Shown here: positions 13,002-21,799 of the stretch, one piece after another
How the letters are laid out: each line of letters begins with the position of its first letter
Position numbering within the stretch: the first letter of the stretch is position 1
Virus record (IMG/VR): IMGVR_UViG_3300021368_000027
Coordinates: 1-56,299 of that record
Reading direction: 5' to 3' (one strand)
DNA length: 56,299 nt
DNA from: a virus
Notes under the pieces: generated by a model
Told to the model about the DNA's origin: nothing
Databases searched by the model: none
Seen by the model: the letters and a program-made list of their open reading frames with translations, nothing else
Position numbers and translations under genes: made by a program

Positions 13002-14184
13002 AGAGTTCTACAATCAACACAAGGGGATACGTTGCCCTGATAAGATCTTTAGCAAGGATGTACGTAAGATTAAGCAAGCATTGGATACAGCGATGGAGAC
13101 ATATGACAATGACTTCAATGTATCTGACTTGCAAGCGGTGTTCAATCGTATCAATGCAAGCATGACCACCGCTACACGTACAGCATATGAAGATCTGTTC
13201 AAGCGTATAGAATTAGCTGAACCTATCAAAGGTGAGATAGCAGAGGACACACTGTCTCAGTTGTTTCAGCAGCACGTGGGTGACCTCGTTGCTAACCTGG
13301 GGTTTGACTTTGTGAATGGTGCAGAGAATAGCCTTGAACCATTACGTAAACTATTAGAGGAATACAAAGATGACTTTACTCCAAATCTTCGTGTCGAGTG
13401 GGATGATCATAGTCTTGATACTGTACTTGATGCAACGGCACTTGATTCGAAATGGGCATTCAATATATCCAGTCTGGCTCGTAGGGTGGAGGGTATCAGT
13501 GGTGGTCATCTTATTCTGGTTGGCGCTCGTCCTAATACTGGAAAGACTAGCTTTCATGCCTCACTTGTAGCAGCAGAGGGTGGCTTTGCACATCAAGGTG
13601 CTAAGTGTATTGTACTGTGTAATGAAGAAGCATACACACGTGTGGCTGCACGATACATCAGTGCTTCATCTAACATGACAATGACTGAGGTACGTACCAA
13701 CAAAGCCCTAGCATCCAAGCGATACCATCCTGTGTCTGAGAACATACAGTTCAAGGATAGTACTGGCAAGGGCATGGACTGGGTAGAGTCTGTCGTTAAG
13801 TACGAGAAGCCTGACATAGTTATACTAGACATGGGTGACAAGTTTGCTGACATCAAGTCAGAACGTTCAGACATTACACTCAAGGCAGCAGCTATCCATG
13901 CACGTAACATAGCCAAGCAGTATGACTGTGCTGTGATATGGATGTCTCAACTATCAGCAGAAGCAGAGGGCAGGGCTGACCTGAACCAAGCTATGATGGA
14001 AGGTAGTAAGACAGGTAAGGCAGCAGAGGCTGACCTGATGGTACTCATTGGTAAAACACAGCAAGCAGAAGGAGAAGAGGAAGACCCTATCAGATACTTG
14101 AACATAGCTAAGAACAAACTGAATGGCTATCAAGGTAAGATTACCTGTGTGCTTGACGGTTCAAGATCAGTGTACTCAGCATGA
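12964..14184 (+). CDS. Replicative DNA helicase (DnaB/gp4-like)
   Basis: 406 residues. N-terminal helical region, then a RecA-like ATPase: Walker A GARPNTGKTS (about 187-196), Walker B DIVILDMGDK (about 280-289), then the Gln/Arg sensor region (VIWMSQLSAEAEGR) and a C-terminal strand (ITCVLDGSRSVYSA). This is a hexameric helicase unwinding the fork 5' to 3' in partnership with the separate primase. It ends with ATGA overlapping the polymerase gene, so primase, helicase and polymerase are one coupled unit. Confidence 0.85.
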   Translation: MMELALIKTLLDREFYNQHKGIRCPDKIFSKDVRKIKQALDTAMETYDNDFNVSDLQAVFNRINASMTTATRTAYEDLFKRIELAEPIKGEIAEDTLSQLFQQHVGDLVANLGFDFVNGAENSLEPLRKLLEEYKDDFTPNLRVEWDDHSLDTVLDATALDSKWAFNISSLARRVEGISGGHLILVGARPNTGKTSFHASLVAAEGGFAHQGAKCIVLCNEEAYTRVAARYISASSNMTMTEVRTNKALASKRYHPVSENIQFKDSTGKGMDWVESVVKYEKPDIVILDMGDKFADIKSERSDITLKAAAIHARNIAKQYDCAVIWMSQLSAEAEGRADLNQAMMEGSKTGKAAEADLMVLIGKTQQAEGEEEDPIRYLNIAKNKLNGYQGKITCVLDGSRSVYSA

Positions 14185-16232
14185 GACTAGTGCTAGACGT
14201 AGAGAACACTGTCACTAAGCGTGACGATAAGGTTCACCTTGATCCCTTTGAACCTACCAATCATTTAGTACAGGTGGGTATGCTAGATGCTGATGATCCT
14301 AAAGCTACCCTGACTATCAAGACACTAGATCACAATGAAGCTACTGACTTCACAGGCTTTCAAAGACTAGAGGTACAGTGGAACTTAGACAACACTGATC
14401 TACTTATCATGCACAATGCACAGCACGACTTAATGTGGCTGTGGGAATGTGGCTTCAAGTATGACGGTGCTATCTATGACACTATGCTTGCTGAGTATAT
14501 CTTAGATCGTGGGCAGAGAAACGGACTAAGCCTCCAGGCTTGTGCAGAACGTAGACAACTAAAGGTACAGAAGGATGATACACTCAAGAAGTATTTCAAA
14601 GAAGGTAAGAACACAAACGAGATACCGTTGGAAGAACTCTGCTTTTATCTTGAGCATGACTTGCTTACTACTTGTGAGTTGTTCCACGCTCAAGAAGCAG
14701 ACTTCGCCAAGCCTGAAGCTGCCTCCCTTAGTACAATCAAAAGAGTTACCTTCAACACCTGCAAGACCCTCACAGAAATCTATATGGCAGGATTCAAAGT
14801 CGATCTTCCAGAGTTGGAAAGAGTAGCAAAGGAGTTTGAAAATGAGAAAGCTGAAATCGAAACACGTCTGCAAAAGAAAGTCAGGGAAGTTATGGGGGAT
14901 ACTCCGATCAACCTACGTTCACCTGAACAGAAGTCGCAGGTATTATTCAGCAGAAGAGTACATGACAAGAAAGAATGGGCTGATCTCTTCGAGTTCACTA
15001 CGACACAAGAAGAGTTTAAGGATGCCGTTAAAGCCAACTCCTCACCGATCTACAGGACACAGGCATACACCTGCCCTAGTTGCGAAGGGCAAGGTAAAGT
15101 ATACCGACTTAAAAAAGATGGAACAAAGTTTGCTAGACCGAATAAATGCAAAGATTGTAATGCACAAGGATACAAACTAAAGGATAGCAAACAGATAGCA
15201 GGGCTACGCTTTACTGCACCAAGTAAGAAGTGGGTCAGTGCTAATGGATTCAACACAGGAAAGGATGAACTAGATGTACTTTCTTCAACTGCTAAGAACA
15301 ATAGAATGGACGAGGCTTTTAATTTCCTTTCTGACCTTAAACGTCATAATGCTGTCTCTTCTTATCTATCTGCTTTTGTCAACGGAATACGGACATACAC
15401 TAAGGCAAACGGATTCCTGCACGTTGGACTTACTCAGCATATTACAGCCACTGGACGTTTCAGTGGAAGAAATCCCAACATGCAAAACATGCCAAGAGGA
15501 GGTACATTCCCAGTAAAGAAAGTATTTGTATCACGATTTGATAATGGATTAATAATGGAGGCCGACTTTGCACAACTCGAATTTAGGACAGCAGCGTTCT
15601 TGGCACAGGATGAAACAGCGATGCGAGAGATTGCAACTGGTTTCGATGTACATGCTTACACAGCAAAAGTTATTACTGATGCAGGGCAACCAACATCACG
15701 TCAAGAAGCTAAAGAACACACGTTTGCACCGCTCTTTGGAGCAAGCGGTTATGGACGTACAAAAGCTGAAGCAACGTACTACACCCACTTCAATGAAAAG
15801 TACAAAGGCATAGCTAACTGGCACAGGAACTTAGCTGACGAGGCACTACGCTTCATGAAGATAACAAACATATCAGGCAGACAGTACGCTTTCCCTGATG
15901 TGACAAGACGTAGCAGTGGTGTACCAACGCACTTCACAATGATAAAGAACTATCCAGTGCAGGGCTTTGCTACTGGTGATGTAGTGCCAGTGGTACTCAA
16001 TGAAATGCATGAACGTTTACGACATATGAAGTCGTGTTTAGTTAACACTGTACATGATTCTATGGTAGTAGATGTACATCCTGACGAGAAAGACTTAGTG
16101 TTGTCTCTTGTTTGGACTATGAACCAAGACTTAAACAATATAATAGAGGAGACATATGGTATAAAGATGAATGTTCCTATGCTTTTAGAAGCAAAGATAG
16201 GAAAGAATTGGCTTGACACAGTTGATATATAG
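14181..16232 (+). CDS. polA: DNA polymerase family A with DnaJ-like zinc insertion
   Basis: 683 residues. 3'-5' exonuclease motifs: Asp6/Glu8 (LDVENT), Asp83 (NAQHDLMWL), Tyr156...Asp160 (YLEHD). A zinc insertion with Cys298/Cys301 (CPSCEGQGK) and Cys333/Cys336 (CKDCNAQG) separates exonuclease and polymerase. Polymerase motif A has Asp462 (MEADFAQLEFR). Motif B has Arg507, Lys511 and Phe515, where Phe515 is the position equivalent to Phe762 of E. coli Pol I. The usual Tyr766 is Phe519 here. Motif C is HDS rather than HDE (VNTVHDSMVV). The partial DnaJ domain is the hallmark of HMO-2011-type phage polymerases. It replicates the phage genome. Confidence 0.95.
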   Translation: MRLVLDVENTVTKRDDKVHLDPFEPTNHLVQVGMLDADDPKATLTIKTLDHNEATDFTGFQRLEVQWNLDNTDLLIMHNAQHDLMWLWECGFKYDGAIYDTMLAEYILDRGQRNGLSLQACAERRQLKVQKDDTLKKYFKEGKNTNEIPLEELCFYLEHDLLTTCELFHAQEADFAKPEAASLSTIKRVTFNTCKTLTEIYMAGFKVDLPELERVAKEFENEKAEIETRLQKKVREVMGDTPINLRSPEQKSQVLFSRRVHDKKEWADLFEFTTTQEEFKDAVKANSSPIYRTQAYTCPSCEGQGKVYRLKKDGTKFARPNKCKDCNAQGYKLKDSKQIAGLRFTAPSKKWVSANGFNTGKDELDVLSSTAKNNRMDEAFNFLSDLKRHNAVSSYLSAFVNGIRTYTKANGFLHVGLTQHITATGRFSGRNPNMQNMPRGGTFPVKKVFVSRFDNGLIMEADFAQLEFRTAAFLAQDETAMREIATGFDVHAYTAKVITDAGQPTSRQEAKEHTFAPLFGASGYGRTKAEATYYTHFNEKYKGIANWHRNLADEALRFMKITNISGRQYAFPDVTRRSSGVPTHFTMIKNYPVQGFATGDVVPVVLNEMHERLRHMKSCLVNTVHDSMVVDVHPDEKDLVLSLVWTMNQDLNNIIEETYGIKMNVPMLLEAKIGKNWLDTVDI

Positions 16233-16240
16233 TGTATAAC
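16213..16240 (+). promoter_or_regulatory. Rightward sigma-70 promoter for the SSB-nuclease-RNR unit
   Basis: TTGACA (16213-16218), 16-nt spacer, TATAAC (16235-16240), overlapping the last codons of the polymerase gene and followed 35 nt later by the next start. It has the same -35, spacing and -10 as the leftward promoter at 5268-5295. Confidence 0.75.
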
Positions 16241-16274
16241 TAAGATCTCTTTGACTCTATAAAAAGGATATAGA

Positions 16275-17147
16275 ATGAGTAATGAATTAGCAATAGCAAC
16301 AGAACGTGGTCAATCAATGGCTGAACTTATGGGTGTATCTTCTGCACCTAGCACTGAGTATACTCCAAGCATATCACGTTTGGGAATGCTTCATCAACCT
16401 ATCATGGGTGAGGTAGATCTCAATGGTAAGATGATAAAGACAGAGGTAGTACCTGTAGGTGCATTCACCCTCAAGACAGGGGATGATATTGTCTACAGTG
16501 TAGGTGTAACTGTCCGTGTCTTTGCCCAACGCAATCAGTGGCAACGTTGGAATAGTGACACTGAAGAGATGGAAAAGTCTGTGATGTCTAACACTCTCAA
16601 CGGTGACTTGAAGGATAGCATTGGTGGGTTTAACTTAGGTAGACCTACTGGTTACATCGAAGACTTCAACTCACTAGACGAGGCTACCAAGCAAGTGATA
16701 CGTTCAGTCAAACGTGTCGTAGTCTACTACGGTACAGTCACACTGGACAACCCAATGAATGAGAAGGGTGAAGCTGTTGATGCAGTAGAGTCCGTACCAT
16801 TTGTATTAGATGTCAAGAACCGTGACAGCTTGAAGAGTATCAATGGTGTGATGGGTCACCTAAAGAAGAAGAACTTACTACCTATCTTATCTACTATAAA
16901 ACTAGAGGGTGTCGAAGATAGCATACCTACTGGTGCTAAGTTTGGTAAGATACATGCTACCCTGGGTGAGCCTGTGGAGATTAGTAGTGTTGATAATGAT
17001 ATGCTCAAAGACTTCTTAGAACTTATTGAGTATAGCAATGGTAAGATCTTAGACCTACACCATGAACGTGCTAAAGGACACTCTGATGAAGATGAAGCTT
17101 TGGTACAAGAGATACTAGACAATGAGTTCGTAGAGGTGGATGCATAA
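16275..17147 (+). CDS. Possible single-stranded DNA-binding protein
   Basis: 290 residues. Beta-rich core (VGAFTLKTGDDIVYSVGVTV, RVFAQRNQWQRWN, VKRVVVYYGTVTLDN, ESVPFVLDVKN) and an acidic C-terminal tail (DEDEALVQEILDNEFVEVDA), the layout of SSB and T7 gp2.5. No family signature is certain. It has its own promoter and stands directly before the nuclease, where T7-like phages place gp2.5 and recombination genes. The first gene of its transcript is usually strongly expressed, as SSBs are. Alternative: another recombination accessory protein. Confidence 0.45.
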   Translation: MSNELAIATERGQSMAELMGVSSAPSTEYTPSISRLGMLHQPIMGEVDLNGKMIKTEVVPVGAFTLKTGDDIVYSVGVTVRVFAQRNQWQRWNSDTEEMEKSVMSNTLNGDLKDSIGGFNLGRPTGYIEDFNSLDEATKQVIRSVKRVVVYYGTVTLDNPMNEKGEAVDAVESVPFVLDVKNRDSLKSINGVMGHLKKKNLLPILSTIKLEGVEDSIPTGAKFGKIHATLGEPVEISSVDNDMLKDFLELIEYSNGKILDLHHERAKGHSDEDEALVQEILDNEFVEVDA

Positions 17148-18010
17148 TGAACCACCCTGCTGAACTACAAGTCTTTAGCTTTTTGCAAAAGGCTATGTCT
17201 GGTGAAGCTACTATGACAGAGGAGGTAGCCACTCAGGTTGCCTCCGATGTTAAGGCTGCTATGGACAAACAGTTTAACTCAGGTCCACGTGACGAGTTCA
17301 AGCTACGTATGTCTAACATAGGCAGACCTACATGCCAGTTGTGGTTTGAGAAGAATGACCCTGAAGATAAGATACCATTACCTCCACACTTCCTGATGAA
17401 CATGATCCTTGGTGATATTGTTGAGGCTGTGTTCAAAGGATTACTACGTGCAGCAGGTGCTGAGTTCAAAGATAATGATACTGTCACACTCAAGCTACCA
17501 GATGGACAGGAGATAAACGGTGAGTACGACATGGAAATGGATGGCAAGATAGATGATGTTAAGTCTGCATCACCTTGGTCATACAATAACAAGTTTGATT
17601 CATTCGAGTCTTTATCTAAAGGTGATGGCTTCGGTTACATACCTCAGTTAGTCGGCTATTCAGAGGCCGCAGGAAAAGAGGTAGGTGGTTGGTGGGTGGT
17701 CAACAAAGGCAACGGTGAGTTTAAGTACATCAGTGCGGCTGACGTTGATCGTGAAGCAGTGTTAAAGGATATCCAAGATACGGTAAATTATATAGAGAAA
17801 GATGAACCATTCAAGAGATGCTTTGAGCCTGTACCTGAGACATACTTTAAGAAGCAATCAGGTAACCTAGTACTCAACAGTGCATGTAAGTTTTGCAGCT
17901 ACAAGCATAAGTGTTGGGATGGTTTAAAGACGCTACCATCAAGGGTATCTAAAGCAAAGAATCCACCTGAAGTAGACTATGTATTTATAGGTGATGGCCT
18001 TGCCACGTAG
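17147..18010 (+). CDS. Cas4/RecB-like PD-(D/E)XK nuclease with Fe-S motif
   Basis: 287 residues. Active site: GEYDMEMDGKIDDVKSAS with Asp128, Asp137 and Lys139. Cys63 (RPTCQLWF) together with Cys247, Cys250 and Cys256 (CKFCSYKHKCW) matches the four-cysteine iron-sulfur arrangement of Cas4/AddB-type nucleases. It probably acts as the phage exonuclease that degrades host DNA or processes ends in recombination (the T7 gp6 role). No cas1, cas2 or CRISPR repeat is nearby, so a CRISPR role is not indicated. TAATG junction upstream. Confidence 0.8.
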   Translation: MNHPAELQVFSFLQKAMSGEATMTEEVATQVASDVKAAMDKQFNSGPRDEFKLRMSNIGRPTCQLWFEKNDPEDKIPLPPHFLMNMILGDIVEAVFKGLLRAAGAEFKDNDTVTLKLPDGQEINGEYDMEMDGKIDDVKSASPWSYNNKFDSFESLSKGDGFGYIPQLVGYSEAAGKEVGGWWVVNKGNGEFKYISAADVDREAVLKDIQDTVNYIEKDEPFKRCFEPVPETYFKKQSGNLVLNSACKFCSYKHKCWDGLKTLPSRVSKAKNPPEVDYVFIGDGLAT

Positions 18011-18431
18011 ACATAACAAAAAGTTATATCGTAGCGGTCTTGAACAAGAGGCTGCTGCGTTTTTAAAGACTAGACAGAGGACGGTAGAGTATGAGAAGAT
18101 AAAGATAGAGTGGGAAGATCTACGCTATCGTACATACACACCAGACTTTGAATTAGACAACGGAGTAATAATAGAAACTAAAGGAATATTTAGTCCTGCA
18201 GATAGACGCAAACATTTAGAAATACAGAGGCAGCATCCAAAGCTAGACATCAGGTTTGTATTCAGCAACGCTAAACAAAGACTTTATAAAGGAGCCAAGT
18301 CTAGGTACTGTGACTGGTGTGAACAAAAAGGTTTCAAGTGGGCGCACCGTGTTATACCTGAAGGTTGGTTATTAGAGAAGGGCAAGCGTATGAAAGTGCA
18401 GCGTGTCGTAGTGAAAAGGAGATCCTCATGA
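17994..18431 (+). CDS. T7-type endonuclease I (Holliday junction resolvase)
   Basis: 145 residues, matching T7 gp3 along its length: SGLEQEAAAFL, YTPDFELDNGVIIETKG, DRRKHLEIQRQHPKLDIRFV, KQRLYKGAKSRYCDWC, WAHRVIPEGWL. Catalytic residues by alignment with T7: Glu17, Asp51, Glu61 and Lys63. It resolves branched DNA before packaging and cuts host DNA. ATG at 17994 preferred over the in-frame GTG at 17991. Overlaps the nuclease gene by 17 nt. Confidence 0.92.
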   Translation: MALPRRHNKKLYRSGLEQEAAAFLKTRQRTVEYEKIKIEWEDLRYRTYTPDFELDNGVIIETKGIFSPADRRKHLEIQRQHPKLDIRFVFSNAKQRLYKGAKSRYCDWCEQKGFKWAHRVIPEGWLLEKGKRMKVQRVVVKRRSS

Positions 18432-18784
18432 GTCATGAGATACAAGATAATGAAGTTGCAATAATCATAAAGCCTGACATAGATGCAGAAGGTAACTGGA
18501 CAGGAGAACTAAAGACAGGTTTGTTGTTTGGTAATAGTAATCATCCTATTGCTACTAGGAATGCTATGGACTTAGCTTTAACTATGGCAGCATCTATAAA
18601 TGTAATAGAAGATTTTCCTGACTTGTATGAGTACTTTGAAGAAGCCAGACATGAGTTGCTCAAGGAAATGTTTCCTAAACAGTATGCTGAATCAGAGCTT
18701 GCAATCAAGGATGAAATGGATTATACCACAGAGGGTAACGTAATCAAGTTAACCAAGTGGACAAAGACAATGGGTGAAGCATGA
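18428..18784 (+). CDS. Hypothetical protein between endonuclease I and DUF3310
   Basis: 118 residues from the ATG at 18428, after AAAAGGAGATCCTC and overlapping the previous stop (ATGA). Soluble, acidic, mixed alpha/beta (DNEVAIIIKPDIDAEGNWTG, NAMDLALTMAASINVIEDF, YEYFEEARHELLKEMF). No recognised domain. Ends with ATGA into the next gene. Confidence 0.6.
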   Translation: MSHEIQDNEVAIIIKPDIDAEGNWTGELKTGLLFGNSNHPIATRNAMDLALTMAASINVIEDFPDLYEYFEEARHELLKEMFPKQYAESELAIKDEMDYTTEGNVIKLTKWTKTMGEA

Positions 18785-19086
18785 GCAAACACGAACAAGA
18801 AGAGTTTACTATAGAAGAATTGTTTGATGACATTGGCGACATAGATGAATTAAAGGAAGTAAAAGTGAGTGACTTGGTAAATCATCCACCACACTACAAT
18901 CAAGCAGGTATAGAGTGTATTGATGCTATCCTTGCTGCAACTAATCATAACAAAGAAGGATACTTACAAGGCAACATACTGAAGTACGTATGGAGGTATG
19001 ACTACAAGGGTGGCCTAGAAGATTTGCAAAAGGCACAGTGGTATTTAAACAAACTTATTGAGGTATATAAAGAGAAGCACAAATGA
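18781..19086 (+). CDS. DUF3310 protein (SaV-like)
   Basis: 101 residues. The core VNHPPHYNQAGIECIDAI, then YLQGNILKYVWRYDYKGG and LEDLQKAQWYLNKLIE, is the DUF3310 signature. The family is widespread in phages and annotated in some as nucleotide-kinase-like. Biochemical proof is thin. Its place beside MazG and ribonucleotide reductase supports nucleotide metabolism. Confidence 0.85.
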   Translation: MSKHEQEEFTIEELFDDIGDIDELKEVKVSDLVNHPPHYNQAGIECIDAILAATNHNKEGYLQGNILKYVWRYDYKGGLEDLQKAQWYLNKLIEVYKEKHK

Positions 19087-19253
19087 AACGTAAGTTTAGT
19101 GTAACATATATGATTGAAGTTGATGAACAGAATAACTTTTTATCTGCTCATGAAGAAGGGCATACAGAAGATGTGCATGACTTAGTGAGTAATCTTATGC
19201 ATGATGTAGATGATATTAGAATACACAATTTGATGGTCAAGGAGAGACAATGA
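19083..19253 (+). CDS. Small hypothetical protein
   Basis: 56 residues (MKRKFSVTYMIEVDEQNNFL, then DLVSNLMHDVDDIRIHNLMV), a beta-beta-alpha-beta pattern seen in tiny phage proteins. ATGA overlaps on both sides tie it to DUF3310 and MazG. Function unknown. Confidence 0.6.
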   Translation: MKRKFSVTYMIEVDEQNNFLSAHEEGHTEDVHDLVSNLMHDVDDIRIHNLMVKERQ

Positions 19254-19606
19254 TAACACAAGAAGACATAGATCACTTTGCAGATATGCAATCCCCTATC
19301 ATGGACATGGGGTACTATCAACAGGAAGCAGTGAAGACTGCTATCTATACTGACCCTATAATATACCCTGCGTTGGGCTTGGGTAATGAAGCAGGTGAAG
19401 TCCAAGGTAAGATCAAGAAGATGTTGCGTGATGGTACGTTCAACAAGGATGCTATAGCTGCAGAGATTGGTGATGTGTTGTGGTACATTGCTGCGCTGTG
19501 TCGTGACTTAGAGATAGACATGGCAGAGGTAGCGTTGAAGAACTTGTCTAAGCTGAAGAGCAGACAGGAGAGAGGAACTATAAAAGGAAGCGGTGACAAT
19601 AGATGA
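19250..19606 (+). CDS. mazG: MazG-like nucleotide pyrophosphohydrolase
   Basis: 118 residues. The helix motif GLGNEAGEVQGKIKK followed by AEIGDVLWYIAALCRDL gives the EAGE...EIGD metal-binding set of the MazG superfamily. It would hydrolyse dNTP/NTP or ppGpp-like substrates and shape nucleotide pools or the stringent response during infection. The phage MazG role is debated. Adjacent to ribonucleotide reductase. Confidence 0.85.
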   Translation: MITQEDIDHFADMQSPIMDMGYYQQEAVKTAIYTDPIIYPALGLGNEAGEVQGKIKKMLRDGTFNKDAIAAEIGDVLWYIAALCRDLEIDMAEVALKNLSKLKSRQERGTIKGSGDNR

Positions 19607-19698
19607 CAGACATTTATATGGCTATGATCATATTGTTTCTTGTAATTGTAGGAGCAGTGTGGGTGTTTACTAGAGACTACGGAGGAAAAGATGAGTAA
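19603..19698 (+). CDS. 31-residue single-span membrane protein
   Basis: MTDIYMAMIILFLVIVGAVW and 11 polar residues. One membrane helix, starting in an ATGA overlap with mazG and ending inside the start of the ribonucleotide reductase gene. GGAGG for that gene lies in its last codons. Function unknown. Confidence 0.5.
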   Translation: MTDIYMAMIILFLVIVGAVWVFTRDYGGKDE

Positions 19699-21589
19699 CT
19701 TATTACCGACAGACTATCAAAGTTTTATACACCAATCACGGTACGCAAAGTACATTGATGGTAAAGGCCGTGAGTCATGGGCTGAGACAGTAGGACGCTA
19801 CGTTGATAACGTGGTACGTCCAAAGCTAGGCAACGACTCATGGGTTAATTCTATAGAACAAGCCATACTTGGACTTGAAGTTATGCCAAGCATGAGAGCC
19901 ATGATGACTAGTGGTGCTGCGTTGGATAGAGATAATACAGCAGGATACAACTGTAGCTATCTACCAGTGGATGACCCTAAGTCATTCGATGAAGCTATGT
20001 TTATCTTGTTATGCGGTACAGGCGTTGGCTTCAGTGTTGAGCGTCAGTTCATACAGCAGCTACCAGAAATACCTGAGTTGTTTGAGAGTGAGACTACCAT
20101 CGTTGTTAAGGATAGCAAAGAGGGTTGGGCTAAAGCATACAGACAACTACTAGCATTACTGTGGGCAGGTGAGATACCTAAGTGGGATGTTTCCAAGGTT
20201 AGACCTGCAGGTGCTAGGCTAAAAACTTTTGGCGGTAGAGCCAGTGGTCCTGGTCCTCTTGTTGAGTTGTTCAACTTCACAGTTACAACATTCAAGTTGG
20301 CACAAGGACGTAAGCTATCTTCTATGGAATGCCACGACTTGATGTGTTTCATAGGTCAGATAGTTGTAGTAGGTGGTGTCAGACGTAGTGCTATGATATC
20401 TCTGTCTAACCTTAGTGATGATCGTATGCGTCACGCTAAGTCAGGACAATGGTGGGAAACAGCAGCACACAGAGCATTAGCTAACAACAGTGTATCTTAC
20501 ACAGAGAAGCCTGACATTGAAACATTCATGCGAGAATGGACTGCTCTGGTAGAGAGTAAGTCTGGTGAGAGAGGTATATTTAATCGTGAAGCATCTAAGA
20601 AACAAGCTGAGAAATATGGTAGGCGAGATCCCAACCATGAGTTTGGAACTAATCCTTGCAGTGAGATCATACTTAGGCCGTATCAGTTCTGCAATCTTAC
20701 GGAGGTTGTTGTTAGGGCAACTGACACATTGGATACGCTCAAGCGTAAGGTCAAGTTGGCTACGATTCTTGGCACTATTCAATCTTCCTACACCAGATTT
20801 CCATACCTACGTAAAGTCTGGCAAAGAAACACAGAAGAAGAAAGACTCTTAGGTGTATCACTAACAGGTATCATGGACAATCCATTGATGACTGCAGTCA
20901 ACTCTAACTTGGAGAAAACATTAAATGAACTACGAACTATCGCAGTGGATACTAATGCTGAATATGCTGAGTTGCTTGGTATACCTCAGTCTGCTGCTAT
21001 TACCTGCGTCAAGCCTTCGGGTACTGTCTCACAACTCGTTGACAGTGCCAGTGGTATACATGCTCGTCACTCTCCATATTATATCCGTACTGTACGAGGT
21101 GATAATAAAGATCCCCTCACACAGTTTATGATAGACCAGAAAGTTCCTAACGAACCATGTGTATTCAAGGGTGACACTACAACTGTGTTCAGCTTCCCTG
21201 TCAAATCACCAGACGATGCTGTAACACGTAACGACATGACTGCTATTGAGCAGCTAGAGACATGGCTCATGTACCAACGCCATTGGTGTGAGCATAAACC
21301 TAGTGTAACAATATCAGTACGTGATGATGAATGGCTTGATGTGGGAGCCTTTGTCTATAAACACTTTGATGAGATGTCAGGTGTGTCTTTTTTACCACAC
21401 TCAGATCATACCTATCAGCAAGCCCCATACCAAGACTGTGGTAAGCATGACTACGAAATGTTATTGTCATGTATGCCAGAAACTATTGACTGGAGTAAAC
21501 TTTCAGAGTATGAACAAGAAGATAACACTAAGTCCAGTCAAACTTTTGCTTGCTCTGGTGATGTGTGTGAAGTAGTAGATATAACATAG
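19691..21589 (+). CDS. nrdJ: Monomeric class II ribonucleotide reductase (B12-dependent)
   Basis: 632 residues, the right size for the monomeric adenosylcobalamin-dependent reductase. Visible signatures: NCSYLPVDD (active-site Cys), GTGVGFSVE, GTNPCSEIILRPYQFCNLTE (radical Cys and Glu), VKPSGTVSQLVDSASGIHAR. A C-terminal CSGDVCEV supplies the redox-active Cys pair. It reduces ribonucleotides to supply dNTPs. It needs cobalamin from the host, which fits an alphaproteobacterial host able to obtain B12. It is the largest gene of the metabolism block, after MazG. Confidence 0.95.
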   Translation: MSNLLPTDYQSFIHQSRYAKYIDGKGRESWAETVGRYVDNVVRPKLGNDSWVNSIEQAILGLEVMPSMRAMMTSGAALDRDNTAGYNCSYLPVDDPKSFDEAMFILLCGTGVGFSVERQFIQQLPEIPELFESETTIVVKDSKEGWAKAYRQLLALLWAGEIPKWDVSKVRPAGARLKTFGGRASGPGPLVELFNFTVTTFKLAQGRKLSSMECHDLMCFIGQIVVVGGVRRSAMISLSNLSDDRMRHAKSGQWWETAAHRALANNSVSYTEKPDIETFMREWTALVESKSGERGIFNREASKKQAEKYGRRDPNHEFGTNPCSEIILRPYQFCNLTEVVVRATDTLDTLKRKVKLATILGTIQSSYTRFPYLRKVWQRNTEEERLLGVSLTGIMDNPLMTAVNSNLEKTLNELRTIAVDTNAEYAELLGIPQSAAITCVKPSGTVSQLVDSASGIHARHSPYYIRTVRGDNKDPLTQFMIDQKVPNEPCVFKGDTTTVFSFPVKSPDDAVTRNDMTAIEQLETWLMYQRHWCEHKPSVTISVRDDEWLDVGAFVYKHFDEMSGVSFLPHSDHTYQQAPYQDCGKHDYEMLLSCMPETIDWSKLSEYEQEDNTKSSQTFACSGDVCEVVDIT

Positions 21590-21598
21590 GAGTAAGTA

Positions 21599-21799
21599 AT
21601 GGGTTTTTGGGTTTTAATAGCACTGTTTATATTTGATGGTAAGCCAATGGTTATGAGTGACAACATCTTATATCCCAGTGTAGAGTCGTGCCACGAAGCA
21701 GCACAAGCACGTAGAGATACATTAGATGCTACCAAACCTGACTACGATTTTAAAGCAGACTACTGGGTATGGTGTACACAAATGCCAAAGGAGTTATAA
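21599..21799 (+). CDS. Small exported or membrane-anchored protein
   Basis: 66 residues. Hydrophobic N-terminus (MGFWVLIALFIFDGKPMV), then a soluble part with two cysteines (ESCHEAAQARRDTLDATK, WVWCTQMPKEL) that could form a periplasmic disulfide. Follows a TAGGAGTAAGTA ribosome-binding site and is coupled by TAATG to the next gene. Function unknown. Confidence 0.55.
   Translation: MGFWVLIALFIFDGKPMVMSDNILYPSVESCHEAAQARRDTLDATKPDYDFKADYWVWCTQMPKEL

Noticed and set aside
17147-18010. Cas4-like nuclease as evidence of a phage CRISPR system
   Set aside because: No cas1, cas2, effector gene or repeat-spacer array in the window; the recombination/replication context explains it.
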